Made by a program: the position numbers and the translations under genes. DNA of 64,000 nt from Pediococcus acidilactici (GTDB lineage Bacteria; Bacillota; Bacilli; Lactobacillales; Lactobacillaceae). Shown here in pieces: positions 31,093 to 39,938 of this stretch. How positions within the stretch are numbered: position 1 is the stretch's first letter; each line of letters begins with the position of its first letter. The stretch lies in contig CP103908.1 of the NCBI GenBank assembly GCA_024970065.1, positions 1,364,001 through 1,428,000 on the forward strand. Direction: 5' to 3'. The notes under the pieces are model-generated. The model worked only from the letters and a program-made list of their open reading frames with translations, did not search any database and was not told where the DNA came from.

Positions 31093-32058
31093 TTAAACTT
31101 TCCGTTCAGCTCCCGCAATATTTAGCTGAACGCCAACTTGTTGACTTAACTTTTCTAATAACGCCTCTCCGCTTTCCAAAGAAGGGTTATCTTCTGACAT
31201 GATTGCAATGGTGCAACTGTTCTCGCCCTTGCCTAAGTAACCAATGCTGTTAACAATCCAGTGCCCGTTAGGCATCTGTTTCCAACCATTCTTCAACCAA
31301 GCATACTTAGAACCTGCTGAAATTCCCCAGTCTTGGTCGTCGGCAACGTTAGCCATCAAATTTTTAGTATAGGCCTTTGACTTATTTGAGATATAACCGT
31401 TCTCGTAAAAAATCTTGTTTAACACCTTAATTTGGTCACGGGGAGTGGTGGGAGTCAACGCCCAACCACTTGCCAACGCAGTCGAGTTAGTCATTTTTAA
31501 GTTGTTAAACAATTGTCCCAAGCCTCGTGCACTGCCGATATCATTGTAGATACTCGTGGCCGCATTGTTGTCACTATTTTCAATCATCTGTACCGTCGCG
31601 CTTTGCTCTCCGGTGGTTAAAGCACTGGCTTTTTGGTGACGCTGATGCAACAGCTCTACTAAAAGGTCGGTTTTAATAATACTTGCCGAAGGAAAAGTAG
31701 CCTGCTTAGTATTGGTTGCCTCATAAAGCTGGTGGTCTCGCTTTGAGTACACCGCTACCGCCACCCTTGCCTTCGTATTCGCCAAAAAGGGGCGCAACTG
31801 GTCGGCAAAGCCTTTAGTAGTCGCCCTAGTAACAGCCTTCTTCATTGGAACTTGTTGCTTAGTTGTGGGTTGACGTCTAACCGGTTCTTTTTTATTTATC
31901 GAACTGCGTTGCGATTGGGATTGGGCAACTTCTTGATGGGCGCTAACCCGTAGCATTTCTAAGCCCACTACACTAGTTATCAGGACCAGGATGGTTGCTA
32001 TCGAATAAAATCGTGCCCAATTTAGTTTTGACGAGGGCTTTTGCCAATTCTGATTCAT
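31093..32058 (-). CDS. membrane-anchored class A beta-lactamase-like serine hydrolase
   Basis: A 321-residue protein with a short basic N-terminus, one membrane helix (about 18-38), a basic low-complexity linker and an extracellular beta-lactamase class A domain. Motifs are SIIK (126-129), SDN (162-164) and KNG in place of KTG (near 275). Such proteins in lactobacilli are mostly D,D-peptidase-like or of unknown activity rather than resistance enzymes. It lies 54 bases after the flavin reductase gene and may be cotranscribed with it. Confidence 0.85.
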   Translation of the reverse strand: MNQNWQKPSSKLNWARFYSIATILVLITSVVGLEMLRVSAHQEVAQSQSQRSSINKKEPVRRQPTTKQQVPMKKAVTRATTKGFADQLRPFLANTKARVAVAVYSKRDHQLYEATNTKQATFPSASIIKTDLLVELLHQRHQKASALTTGEQSATVQMIENSDNNAATSIYNDIGSARGLGQLFNNLKMTNSTALASGWALTPTTPRDQIKVLNKIFYENGYISNKSKAYTKNLMANVADDQDWGISAGSKYAWLKNGWKQMPNGHWIVNSIGYLGKGENSCTIAIMSEDNPSLESGEALLEKLSQQVGVQLNIAGAERKV

Positions 32059-32112
32059 TTAATCTAAACTCCTACTTAATAAACTTTAATACTAGATCCT
32101 AAGTGCAAAAAA

Positions 32113-32664
32113 CTACCCCAGTTGTTTAACCACCCGTACGAATTTAAGAAACTTGGGTAAGATCTGTTCAAGAAAGGCCACCGTTTTTGCATCCCGTAAG
32201 TCACCGCCATCATTGAAAGCTGTCTTTGCATTACTTAGCAAAAACTCATTGCCCGGCATTACGATTCCGTTGACGTGCGGCGCCTCCAAAATCTGTTTCA
32301 GGTGTAATTGGGCGCGAGAAGTTCCTTGATTATAGTACGATGCCCCCACCACCCAAATCGGTTTTCCATCCAAAGGGTGTAATTTAAACGAGAACCACTC
32401 AATGAGGTTTTTCATAGCCGCGGGAATGGTGTGATTATGTTCCGGAGTCGCTAAAATCACGCCGTCTGCCGCCTCAATTTTTTGGTTTAGCTTCTGTAAA
32501 ACCGGGGACGTACTTAAGTCTTGATCTTCATTAAACATGGGAACTCCCCGGATATCCAACACTTCAATTTCAACCATTTCTTGAAAATGACGCCGCATAT
32601 ATTCCACTAACATGCGGTTATACGAATGTTCCCCGATTGACCCGGCAATTGCCACGAGTTTCAT
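32113..32664 (-). CDS. NADPH-dependent FMN reductase family protein (copy 2)
   Basis: A 183-residue flavodoxin-fold oxidoreductase. The N-terminal FMN phosphate loop is AGSIGEHSYNRML (7-19), and the family motif PEHNHTIPAAMKNLIEW with GKPIWVVGASYYNQGTSRAQ follows, as in NQR/azoreductase-type proteins. Its ATG overlaps the stop of the upstream paralog by 4 bases (ATGA). Likely cytoplasmic, reducing quinones or flavins for oxidative or electrophile stress; the true substrate is unknown. Confidence 0.9.
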   Translation of the reverse strand: MKLVAIAGSIGEHSYNRMLVEYMRRHFQEMVEIEVLDIRGVPMFNEDQDLSTSPVLQKLNQKIEAADGVILATPEHNHTIPAAMKNLIEWFSFKLHPLDGKPIWVVGASYYNQGTSRAQLHLKQILEAPHVNGIVMPGNEFLLSNAKTAFNDGGDLRDAKTVAFLEQILPKFLKFVRVVKQLG

Positions 32665-33299
32665 TCTATCACACCCCTTCCTTTGGGATTATCGTCATTT
32701 TGTTCCACAAATTTTTTCAATTCTGCTTCGTTAGCTTGGTGAGCGTGATTTAATCGCTGAGCAATCTCTAAAAATTCCAAAAAATCGGCAAATAAACCGT
32801 CTAACTGTTTAACCTTAGCCTGGTCAATTAAATTACCGTGTTCATCAAACGCCTGCAATGAATTTGCCAATAGAAATTCAGAGCTTGGTAAAACCCGAGC
32901 CTTTAATTCTGGCGCATCTAAGATTTGCCGTAGTTGCGCTTGCGCTCTTGATGCACCCAAATTACCATAAGAAGCTGCCGTGATCATTACGGGTTTATCC
33001 AAAAAGGGATGAATCCCGTATGAAAGCCACGCCAACGCACTTAATAAAATAGCTGGCACTGCATGATCGTATTCTGGTGTGCCAATAATCACCCCGTCTG
33101 CTTGGGCAATTTTTTCTGCCATGTCCCGTGCTTGTTTGGGAAGTTCCTTAGTGGCCGTCTTTTTAAAAATTGGTAACCCAGCAATCTCCAGCAGTTCAAT
33201 ATCCGCTTGGTGTACGTACCGCTTCTTTAGATACTGCAATAACGCTCGGTTGGTTGAATGCCGCGCATTAGTCCCCACTATTGCAACGAGCCGTTTCAT
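32661..33299 (-). CDS. NADPH-dependent FMN reductase family protein (copy 1)
   Basis: A 212-residue paralog of the downstream gene with the same layout: flavin loop VGTNARHSTNRALL (about 7-20), PEYDHAVPAILLSALAWLS and DKPVMITAASYGNLGASRAQAQLR. It has a C-terminal extension of about 30 residues rich in charged amino acids that the other copy lacks. The ATG at 33297-33299 follows GGAGGAGG; the open frame extends 12 codons further but without conserved sequence. First gene of the operon, divergent from the TPP-controlled gene. Confidence 0.9.
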   Translation of the reverse strand: MKRLVAIVGTNARHSTNRALLQYLKKRYVHQADIELLEIAGLPIFKKTATKELPKQARDMAEKIAQADGVIIGTPEYDHAVPAILLSALAWLSYGIHPFLDKPVMITAASYGNLGASRAQAQLRQILDAPELKARVLPSSEFLLANSLQAFDEHGNLIDQAKVKQLDGLFADFLEFLEIAQRLNHAHQANEAELKKFVEQNDDNPKGRGVIE

Positions 33300-33356
33300 T
33301 TCGCTAACCTCCTCCAAATTAGCATTTTTTATCAAACTGTCTTACTCTTCACTTTC

Positions 33357-33385
33357 ATTATACGCTACCTTATGTAAACGCTTAA
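33357..33385 (-). promoter_or_regulatory. promoter of the flavin reductase operon
   Basis: Minus-strand consensus -10 TATAAT (33357-33362) with a weak -35 TTAAGC (33380-33385) and 17-base spacer. Confidence 0.55.
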
Positions 33386-33425
33386 CTCAAATTTTAAAAA
33401 CCGTTTTTTAAAATAGTTTACCCTA

Positions 33426-33454
33426 TTTACAAAGTTTTTATAACGTGGTATCTT
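33426..33454 (+). promoter_or_regulatory. promoter of the TPP-riboswitch transcript
   Basis: -35 TTTACA (33426-33431), 17-base spacer and extended -10 TGGTATCTT (hexamer 33449-33454). Confidence 0.65.
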
Positions 33455-33474
33455 AACTAGCAAATAAACATTAT

Positions 33475-33555
33475 CATTGCTGGGGTGCCGGATGGCTGAG
33501 ATTAAACCCATTGAACCTGATCTAATTAGTATTAGCGCAGGGAGCAGTGCATAGC
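33475..33555 (+). promoter_or_regulatory. TPP riboswitch (THI element)
   Basis: The core motifs of the thiamine pyrophosphate aptamer are present in order: GGGGTGCC with GGCTGAGA (33482-33501), ACCC with TTGAACCTGATC (near 33507-33522), and GCGCAGGGA (33535-33543). It lies 130 bases before the thiamine-precursor transporter gene and should repress it when TPP binds. Confidence 0.93.
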
Positions 33556-33596
33556 TACGTTACGTCTAAACTTTTTTACAATGCTTTTAAGTAACC

Positions 33597-33629
33597 AGCG
33601 GTGTCCTGTTTTCGGGATGCCGCTTTTTA
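33597..33629 (+). terminator. riboswitch-controlled terminator
   Basis: AGCGG...CCGCT hairpin with an inner TCC/GGA stem, followed by TTTTT, between the TPP aptamer and thiW. It is the likely expression platform. Confidence 0.75.
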
Positions 33630-33686
33630 ATTAGTACGGTCCGTTCCTCCAGTACCCTAGCAAAAATTTTTTGGAGGCCACTTGTA

Positions 33687-34202
33687 ATGCAAAACAAATC
33701 TACTTTGCGCTTAACCATCGCCGCACTTTTAATTGCCACTGACGTAGTTACGTCCCCGCTGTTTCGAATTGAAGGAATGGCGCCCATGTCAAGCGTCTTA
33801 AACGTTATTATTGGTTGTCTGGTCGATCCCCTTTACGCGCTAGCAATCACCCTGATGACCGGCACCATTCGGATGTTGATCCTTGGAATACCCCCGCTTG
33901 CTTTAACGGGTGCAGTGTTTGGTGGTGTGCTTTCCGCCCTTTTCTACCGGTGGACTAACCAAGTTGGTGCTGCCTGGCTAGGTGAAATTATTGGTACCGG
34001 AATTATTGGCTCCCTGCTAAGCTACCCGGTTATGATTTTATTCACTGGTAGTAGTAACGGTCTGTACTGGTTCATTTACACTCCACGCTTCCTTGCTGCA
34101 ACCCTTTTTGGGGGGTTAGTGGGCACCATTTTAACTAAAATTTTGCTTAAGAGTCCTCGTTTTCTACGGTATCAACAACTTTTTAATAAATTAAAATTTT
34201 AA
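33687..34202 (+). CDS. thiW: ThiW-type ECF transporter S component (thiazole/thiamine precursor uptake)
   Basis: A 171-residue integral membrane protein with about five to six helices and the conserved RIEGMAPMSSVLNVIIG region (about 27-43) of the ThiW family, the substrate-binding subunit of an energy-coupling factor transporter for a thiamine thiazole precursor. GGAGG lies 9 bases before the ATG. It is controlled by a TPP riboswitch, which supports the call. The energising ECF module is not in the window and is presumably shared and encoded elsewhere. Confidence 0.85.
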   Translation: MQNKSTLRLTIAALLIATDVVTSPLFRIEGMAPMSSVLNVIIGCLVDPLYALAITLMTGTIRMLILGIPPLALTGAVFGGVLSALFYRWTNQVGAAWLGEIIGTGIIGSLLSYPVMILFTGSSNGLYWFIYTPRFLAATLFGGLVGTILTKILLKSPRFLRYQQLFNKLKF

Positions 34203-34260
34203 GATAAAAAGTCTTATCTAAGGACCTACAACAGCAATATATAGCCAAGCAACTAAGTAA

Positions 34261-34297
34261 GAAAAAAGCCTAGTTTACTTAAGTAAACTAGGCCTAT
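34261..34297 (-). terminator. terminator after the minus-strand Gtf3-type gene
   Basis: A perfect palindromic stem (GCCTAGTTTACTT / AAGTAAACTAGGC, 34268-34293), followed on the minus strand by six T. It might also slow plus-strand transcription from thiW. Confidence 0.85.
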
Positions 34298-34396
34298 TCA
34301 TTTGGCTTTAACAACAGAAACTCATGCTTTAAATTATCATTAAATCAAATACTTCATCAGCCGTTGCCAATTATTGCCGCTAATGAATGATACAGT

Positions 34397-35506
34397 TTAG
34401 AATTTTGATTGGTAATCAAGTTGGTTCACCGCTTGATATGCCTCTAAGGCCGCTCTTTTAGTAAAGAAACCTTCACGCACCAGATTACTCATCGGAGCTA
34501 ATTGCTTTTGATACTCTTGATATCTCTCTTCGGTCATCCCATCTAAAATAGGTTTAATATCAGCTAAATTTTCTACAGCAAATCCTAACCCATTGGATTC
34601 AATCCAGCTTGCCGCCGCCGCATGTTTCCAAATGATAATTGGTAGTTTTGCCACTAAATAGGAACTTAGTTTATGCGGGTAATTATACTTAGTATACTCA
34701 GCACCGATACCTTCTACTTTTTCAAAGCTGTCCGAAACCCAAACTAATGCAAATCCATCGGTTAATGCCTGTGGTAGTTCGGTAGGTAATTTACTTCCAC
34801 AATAATCTACGTGCGGATTTTTAAACATTTCTTCATTAGGAAACGGACCAAAGACATCCATATCCCAGCCATCAGGGACATTTTTTAAAAATTGCGCTTT
34901 ACCTAGATTGCCAGAATAAATAATGTGCCGACTAAAATGATGCTCTGGGATAGTCGTATCTTCAGGGATCTGATAGCCAAAAGGACCTTGCGTAATGATT
35001 GGAATTCCTACGGGCCAAACTTTAGATAAAGTTTCTTTCATGCGTTCGCTATGGACGATCATTCCATCAAACAATGGTGCTAATGCTCCAAATGTAAGAT
35101 TATTAAATTGCTGGTTAAGCCCTTCAATTTGCGCTTCTGGAGACACTTTGTCTGCATATGTACCAGTCATTAAGGAATCATAGTCATGCCACATAGCAAT
35201 AACCTTAGCATCATATAACAGATGTGCTCGTTCAACTAATTTCTTAATAACTCGTCCGGTCGACCCGTAATTTGGTAATTGAACAATCAATGTATCTCCA
35301 CTGTGAAAAGGAGATAACGCCCCATCCATCCGAACCGTCAGCGATTCATCCGATTCTTCCGGCATGAAATAAATTTCAAGGGCAAGGCGTTTTGCCCCAA
35401 TCTGTTCTAAATGATCGGCATAATCCCGTTTAGGTTTATATAAGGCAGTATTCATCCGCCCGCCATTAAGTGCTGAATCAAAGTTTATATCGGTTACCCA
35501 AAGCAT
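34397..35506 (-). CDS. Gtf3-type glycosyltransferase (serine-rich glycoprotein glycan extension)
   Basis: A 369-residue cytoplasmic protein that resembles Gtf3, the hexosyltransferase adding the second sugar to GlcNAc on serine-rich adhesins such as Fap1. Recognisable segments are GDTLIVQLPNYG, the SGNLGKAQFL donor-site region, the WDMDVFGPFPN stretch and YNYPHKLSSYLVAKLPIIIW. AGGAGG precedes the ATG. It is divergent from a paralog of nearly the same length at 35663-36769; their N- and C-termini align closely. The accessory Sec cluster lies about 16 kb away, so a shared pathway is inferred. Confidence 0.75.
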   Translation of the reverse strand: MLWVTDINFDSALNGGRMNTALYKPKRDYADHLEQIGAKRLALEIYFMPEESDESLTVRMDGALSPFHSGDTLIVQLPNYGSTGRVIKKLVERAHLLYDAKVIAMWHDYDSLMTGTYADKVSPEAQIEGLNQQFNNLTFGALAPLFDGMIVHSERMKETLSKVWPVGIPIITQGPFGYQIPEDTTIPEHHFSRHIIYSGNLGKAQFLKNVPDGWDMDVFGPFPNEEMFKNPHVDYCGSKLPTELPQALTDGFALVWVSDSFEKVEGIGAEYTKYNYPHKLSSYLVAKLPIIIWKHAAAASWIESNGLGFAVENLADIKPILDGMTEERYQEYQKQLAPMSNLVREGFFTKRAALEAYQAVNQLDYQSKF

Positions 35507-35554
35507 CTTAATCCTCCTGAAAAAAACATATTAAATGTTTAACCTTATTTTTTA

Positions 35555-35583
35555 ATTATAATGTTTATTTTTAACCGGCGCAA
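35555..35583 (-). promoter_or_regulatory. promoter of the minus-strand Gtf3-type gene
   Basis: Minus-strand -35 TTGCGC (35578-35583), 17-base spacer and consensus -10 TATAAT (35555-35560). Confidence 0.6.
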
Positions 35584-35585
35584 CC

Positions 35586-35614
35586 TTGCTAGTTTATACG
35601 GTAATGTCTATAAT
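35586..35614 (+). promoter_or_regulatory. promoter of the plus-strand Gtf3-type gene
   Basis: -35 TTGCTA (35586-35591), 17-base spacer and consensus -10 TATAAT (35609-35614). The -35 hexamers of the two divergent promoters are only 2 bases apart, so RNA polymerase binding could be mutually exclusive. Confidence 0.65.
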
Positions 35615-35662
35615 TACATATATACTATATCGATAATATATTCTAGAAAAGAGGACTTTCTT

Positions 35663-36769
35663 ATGTTATGGGGAATTAGCGTTAATTATGGACTAAATAT
35701 CAACCCAGGTATTTTAAATACATCTTTTTATAAAAAACAATCTGATTACACACGATTCCTAACCGAAATAAATGCCCACATCGCTGGACAAGCTTTCAAC
35801 ACGTTTCCAGAAGACTACAGTCTGACTAATATTCGCGTAGAGGGCATGCTAGCTAATATTAATCAAGGGGATACCTTAATAATTCAGTTTCCAGTATATG
35901 TAAATCCCCAAATTTTTAAATTAATGGCTGATTTTGTCCATAACCAACGAGACGGAAAAGTAATCGGTATTTTCCATGAATTTGAAGGACTAAAAACTGG
36001 TGAGTTAGCAACGTCCCCAGAAAACCAACAAGACTCTTGGAATTCTTTTAATTTAGGTACTTATGATGTAATTCCCGAGATTTTTGACGCGCTCATTGTC
36101 CAAAGCGCGGCTTTTAAGCGCGGTCTTCAACGTCGTTTAAATTACGATAAACCTATCATTGTGCAAGGTCCTTACGGATATAAATTATATAATGATTTTT
36201 ATCTAAAAAATCGCACATTTTCAAAGCGTATCAACCTTATTGATAATTTAGATAGTACAAATTATTTAATTGATGCTCCAGCAAGCTGGGAATTAGACGT
36301 TTATGGTCCCGGACTCAACAGTGCCTTAAAGGAACGTTTTGAAAAAGAAGCCAATTTTAACTATTACGGTGAAGTTGATCCTGTCGAAATAGCTTCTAAA
36401 TTAAAAGATGGGTTTGGCCTAGTTTGGGAGTCATCACGTTATGACACCGTTGATGGTCCTGAAAGTAACTACCTTAAGTATCGATACCCGCATAAATTAA
36501 GTCTCTACTTAGCTGCCAATTTACCAATTATCATTTGGAACAAGGCGGCGGCTGCTGATTGGGTAGTCAAAAACGACCTTGGGTTCGCGGTCGCTAACCT
36601 TTCCGATATTCAACCTCTCTTAGAAGCTTTAACTGAAGAACAATATCAAAAATATCAAAGAAGCTTGAGCAAAATCAGTCCTTTAATTCGAGAAGGAATC
36701 TTTGAAAAAGAGGCAGCCATCAAAGCTTACCGTGCAGTTAATCAAGAAGATTATCAAGCTGATTTTTAA
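35663..36769 (+). CDS. Gtf3-type glycosyltransferase, paralog
   Basis: A 368-residue paralog of the divergent gene. Shared features are an MLW start, GDTLIIQFPVYV, FHEFEGLKTGE aligned to the other copy's WHDYDSLMTGT, the WELDVYGPG segment, YRYPHKLSLYLAANLPIIIW and an identical-style C-terminus (YRAVNQEDYQADF). Clear divergence suggests an old duplication and perhaps different sugar specificity. ATG at 35663 has AAGAGGA upstream; the longer frame is unsupported. No strong terminator follows. Confidence 0.75.
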   Translation: MLWGISVNYGLNINPGILNTSFYKKQSDYTRFLTEINAHIAGQAFNTFPEDYSLTNIRVEGMLANINQGDTLIIQFPVYVNPQIFKLMADFVHNQRDGKVIGIFHEFEGLKTGELATSPENQQDSWNSFNLGTYDVIPEIFDALIVQSAAFKRGLQRRLNYDKPIIVQGPYGYKLYNDFYLKNRTFSKRINLIDNLDSTNYLIDAPASWELDVYGPGLNSALKERFEKEANFNYYGEVDPVEIASKLKDGFGLVWESSRYDTVDGPESNYLKYRYPHKLSLYLAANLPIIIWNKAAAADWVVKNDLGFAVANLSDIQPLLEALTEEQYQKYQRSLSKISPLIREGIFEKEAAIKAYRAVNQEDYQADF

Positions 36770-37095
36770 TTGTTAGTTAGTTGAAAAGAGCTAGTATATG
36801 CCTCATTAAGTATTCATCGATCAAGCTTTAGTTTTGTAAAATTATTGATTTTGAATTAAGGATCAGCTTAGTTTTTAAACGTCCTTGAATCCTAATACAA
36901 ATAGACAAATAAAATTTTTTGAACCTTGGTTAGTTCCATATAAAAAACAATTTATCCGTAGAAGCTATTTAACAATTAGCCATCCAACGGTTGAAATAAA
37001 GGTTTAAGTTACCTTGATTAGTTTCATTACCACTACCAAATATAAATTTTTCCGTAGATACCTAAAAATAATTTGACGGCACGTACCACATTAAC
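36770..37095. repeat. AT-rich gap with two diverged copies of a 40-48 base element
   Basis: No gene is visible in these 326 bases. Two related segments occur: 36923-36962 and 37011-37058. Both begin ACCTTGRTTAGTTYCAT and end TCCGTAGA, with an AT-rich variable centre. They could be the remains of a duplicated sequence; no coding frame or terminator is clear. Confidence 0.4.
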
Positions 37096-37142
37096 CAAAA
37101 AAATCCTGACCACAATTTTTCAATTGCGATCAGGATTTTTAA
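37096..37142 (-). terminator. terminator after pgi
   Basis: AAAAATCCTGA pairs with TCAGGATTTTT around an inner CAAT/ATTG stem, followed on the minus strand by T residues. Confidence 0.85.
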
Positions 37143-37161
37143 ATATTAACCTAGTTTAAAT

Positions 37162-38514
37162 TTACTTTAAACGAGCGTTTAATTCTTCAGTCTTGTCTTC
37201 GTAACCTGGTTTACCCAGTAAAGCAAACATGTTGGACTTGTATGCTTCAACACCTGGTTGGTTGAATGGGTTGATTCCGTTCAAGTAACCAGAAACGGCA
37301 ACGGCAGCTTCAAAGAAGTAGATCATGTAACCTAACGTGTAGGCAGTTTGATCAGGGATGTTAAGCGTCATTACTGGAACGCCACCATCGTTGTGCGCAA
37401 GGGTAACACCTTGGTAAGCCTTCTTATTAACTTCGTCCATTGTCCGACCTTCTAAGTAACGAAGTCCATCAAGGTTGTCTTCTTCCTTAGGAATGTCGAT
37501 ATCGTGGTTTGGCTTTTCAACGTTAATTACGGTTTCCATCAAATCACGACGACCCTCTTGGATGTATTGACCAAGGGAGTGCAAGTCAGTTGAGAAGTTT
37601 GCTGATGAAGGGTAAATACCCTTTTGGTCCTTACCTTCGGATTCACCCATCAATTGCTTCCACCATTCGCCAAAGTATTGTAACGTTGGTTCATAGTTTT
37701 CTAGCAATTCAGTAGTGTAACCCTTCCGGTAAAGGATGTTCCGCAATGCAGCATACTTGTATGCATCGTTCTTGTTAACGTCAGCATCTGTGTATTCCTT
37801 GCTTGCGTCTTCGGCACCCTTCATTAATTGGTCGATGTCGCCACCAGCTACGGCAATTGGAAGTAAACCAACTGCAGAAAGTACTGAGAAACGACCTCCG
37901 ATATCATCAGGCACAACGAATTCTTCGTAGCCTTCAGCGTCTGCTTCAGTCTTCAAAGCGCCTTTAGCACGGTCAGTTGTAGCGTAGATCCGCTTCTTAG
38001 CTTCTTCTTCACCGTACTTAGCAATCAATTTTTCCTTCAAAACGCGGAAAGCAATTGCGGGTTCGGTAGTTGTACCAGACTTAGAAATAACGTTGATTGA
38101 GAAGTCGCGGTCACCAATCAAGTTCAAAACGTCTGCTAGGTATGTGGAACTAATTGAGTTACCAGCAAAAATTACTTGTGGTGCACCATTGCGTTGTTCC
38201 TTAGTCAACATGTTGTAAAACGTGTTGTTCAAGAAATCAATTGCGGCACGGGCTCCCAAATATGAACCACCAATTCCGATTGCAACAAAGACTTCGGAGT
38301 CTTCGCGAATCTTTTCAGCAGCTTTCTTAATCCGTGCGAATTCTTCCTTATCGTAGTTAGATGGTAAATCTAACCAGCCGCGGAAGTCGCTTCCTGCACC
38401 GGTACCCTTGCGAACTAATTCATCGGCAGCGGTAACCATTGGTTGGATTTCAGCAAGTTCATTTTCATGAACGAAATCAGCCACGTTGGAACTATCAAAT
38501 GAAATGTGTGCCAT
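37162..38514 (-). CDS. pgi: Pgi, glucose-6-phosphate isomerase
   Basis: Interconverts glucose 6-phosphate and fructose 6-phosphate. The 450-residue protein has the family signatures [18 protein letters not shown] (75-92), [14 protein letters not shown] (about 145-158) and the C-terminal [12 protein letters not shown]. Length is typical of the short Firmicutes type. It is monocistronic with its own terminator. Confidence 0.97.
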   Translation of the reverse strand: MAHISFDSSNVADFVHENELAEIQPMVTAADELVRKGTGAGSDFRGWLDLPSNYDKEEFARIKKAAEKIREDSEVFVAIGIGGSYLGARAAIDFLNNTFYNMLTKEQRNGAPQVIFAGNSISSTYLADVLNLIGDRDFSINVISKSGTTTEPAIAFRVLKEKLIAKYGEEEAKKRIYATTDRAKGALKTEADAEGYEEFVVPDDIGGRFSVLSAVGLLPIAVAGGDIDQLMKGAEDASKEYTDADVNKNDAYKYAALRNILYRKGYTTELLENYEPTLQYFGEWWKQLMGESEGKDQKGIYPSSANFSTDLHSLGQYIQEGRRDLMETVINVEKPNHDIDIPKEEDNLDGLRYLEGRTMDEVNKKAYQGVTLAHNDGGVPVMTLNIPDQTAYTLGYMIYFFEAAVAVSGYLNGINPFNQPGVEAYKSNMFALLGKPGYEDKTEELNARLK

Positions 38515-38547
38515 TTTAAATACCCCTTTTATTTAGAATTCCCTACT

Positions 38548-38553
38548 ATTATA
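38548..38553 (-). promoter_or_regulatory. -10 element of pgi
   Basis: Minus-strand consensus TATAAT at 38548-38553, about 35 bases before the pgi start; the -35 is weak. Confidence 0.5.
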
Positions 38554-38728
38554 CAATAGTTTGCCAGACTTTGAAGAACTTTGGACAACTTGAAGCGGTT
38601 AAATTTTCCTTAACCAAATTAGCGCCCGTCATCAGGTCACTTTAAAAATTAAGTTTTTCTAAAGAAAATTGGTCTATATCTTTTATCGGTTTCTTCGCAA
38701 AAACTCCTCATATTTTTATATGAGTACA

Positions 38729-38764
38729 TAAAAAAAGACCGCGGATTTTATAATCCCAGTCTGT
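38729..38764 (-). terminator. terminator after the GRP transporter gene
   Basis: On the minus strand AGAC-TG-GGATT pairs with AATCC-GCG-GTCT and is followed by seven T. A second small palindrome (CTCATATTTTTATATGAG, 38707-38724) lies just beyond it. Confidence 0.75.
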
Positions 38765-38783
38765 TTTCTTTATATTAAGATTT

Positions 38784-39653
38784 CTATTTTAACGTTGCTA
38801 GTAACGTTTCACCGATAATAATTAAAATCGAGCCGATAATCACGAACTGCATTTCGCGATGGGTCTTACGTTCGCCTAGTAACCAAATTGATCCGAAAGT
38901 AGAAATTACAATTCCAGCTTGTGCTAAGGAGTAGCTAATTGCTAGTCCAACTGATGGAATTGCCAAGAACATGAAGATGTTCCCGATTCCCCAAATCAAA
39001 CCAGTAGTAATGTTTAAGAACGTTGGCTTCTTTGCAATTTGATCCGTTTCTTTAGCAAAGAAAACAAACAAGAAGGCTCCGAGCAACATTCCCACTGCTT
39101 GAGGGAAAATAATCGCCTTTGCATCAACGTTAGCAAACCGCACGATTACCGTATAACCGATGTACCCAATCGTCGAAATCGTCAGCGCTTGAATTCCGGC
39201 TGGCATATTTTCGTCATCGTTTTCCGTCGTGGAATCGCTCTTATCTTTTAGCGACGTTAATGCCGCACCAACGATTAAAGCGATTACCGCGATGGTACCA
39301 ACCATAATCATATTACCGGAAGTCCATTCGTGCCAAATCAGTACCCCTGCAAGGGCGTTTCCTGCCAACTGTAAGCCGGTTGAAATTGGCACTGTCTTAG
39401 AAACCCCAATGTGCTTCATTGAACTAAACTGGTTAAATTGCCCGACTGCCCAAAAAAGGCCAGAAATCAAACCAGCAATCCAAATCTTACCGTTTAACGT
39501 TGGCTGGTAAATCACGAGGGTCACTAAGGAGAAAATCACCGCACCCATCGTCATTCCTAACGTTTGCTGCGACGCACTCCCGCCTAAGCGGCCACTCACT
39601 AAACCAATACTTCCCCACATAATTGCGGGAACTAAAGCGAGTAAAATATTCAT
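38784..39653 (-). CDS. GRP-family sugar uptake protein (GlcU/RbsU type)
   Basis: A 289-residue membrane protein with ten predicted helices of the glucose/ribose porter family (drug/metabolite transporter superfamily). The start MNILLALVPAIMWGSIGLVSG and the VPISTGLQLAGNALAGVLIW segment are typical of GlcU/RbsU. ATG at 39651-39653 follows AGGAG by 8 bases; the longer frame runs through the promoter. It would import glucose or ribose by ion symport without phosphorylation. It is a single-gene unit next to pgi and fba. Confidence 0.88.
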   Translation of the reverse strand: MNILLALVPAIMWGSIGLVSGRLGGSASQQTLGMTMGAVIFSLVTLVIYQPTLNGKIWIAGLISGLFWAVGQFNQFSSMKHIGVSKTVPISTGLQLAGNALAGVLIWHEWTSGNMIMVGTIAVIALIVGAALTSLKDKSDSTTENDDENMPAGIQALTISTIGYIGYTVIVRFANVDAKAIIFPQAVGMLLGAFLFVFFAKETDQIAKKPTFLNITTGLIWGIGNIFMFLAIPSVGLAISYSLAQAGIVISTFGSIWLLGERKTHREMQFVIIGSILIIIGETLLATLK

Positions 39654-39708
39654 ATCAATATCTCCTATATATTTATCAATCTCTGTCTCTCTCATAAGAC
39701 AAAATATT

Positions 39709-39737
39709 ATTGTACCAGTTATGAAAACGAATTCCAA
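39709..39737 (-). promoter_or_regulatory. promoter of the GRP transporter gene
   Basis: Minus-strand -35 TTGGAA (39732-39737), 17-base spacer and extended -10 TGGTACAAT (hexamer 39709-39714). Confidence 0.65.
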
Positions 39738-39868
39738 CATTTTTTTTGAAATAAAAATGGTATACTTCATTTTCCATTTTTTTGAAACTCGTTGTGAAAA
39801 TAACCATTAGATACATTAAAAGTAATCGAGTAGTTTTATGAAAACTCGTATAAAATTTTAAGGTTTTG

Positions 39869-39877
39869 TGCTAGAAT
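39869..39877 (+). promoter_or_regulatory. extended -10 promoter of fba
   Basis: TGCTAGAAT (hexamer 39872-39877) lies 62 bases before the fba ATG in a very AT-rich region; no good -35 is seen. Confidence 0.5.
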
Positions 39878-39938
39878 AGAAGTGTTGCGAAGAGGAGAAC
39901 TCTTTGTCTGTATAAAAATATTGGGAGGAACCAGTTTT

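Noticed and set aside
38707..38724. Palindrome CTCATATTTTTATATGAG near the GRP transporter terminator
   Set aside because: AT-rich with no T tail beyond the neighbouring terminator; probably part of the same termination region.
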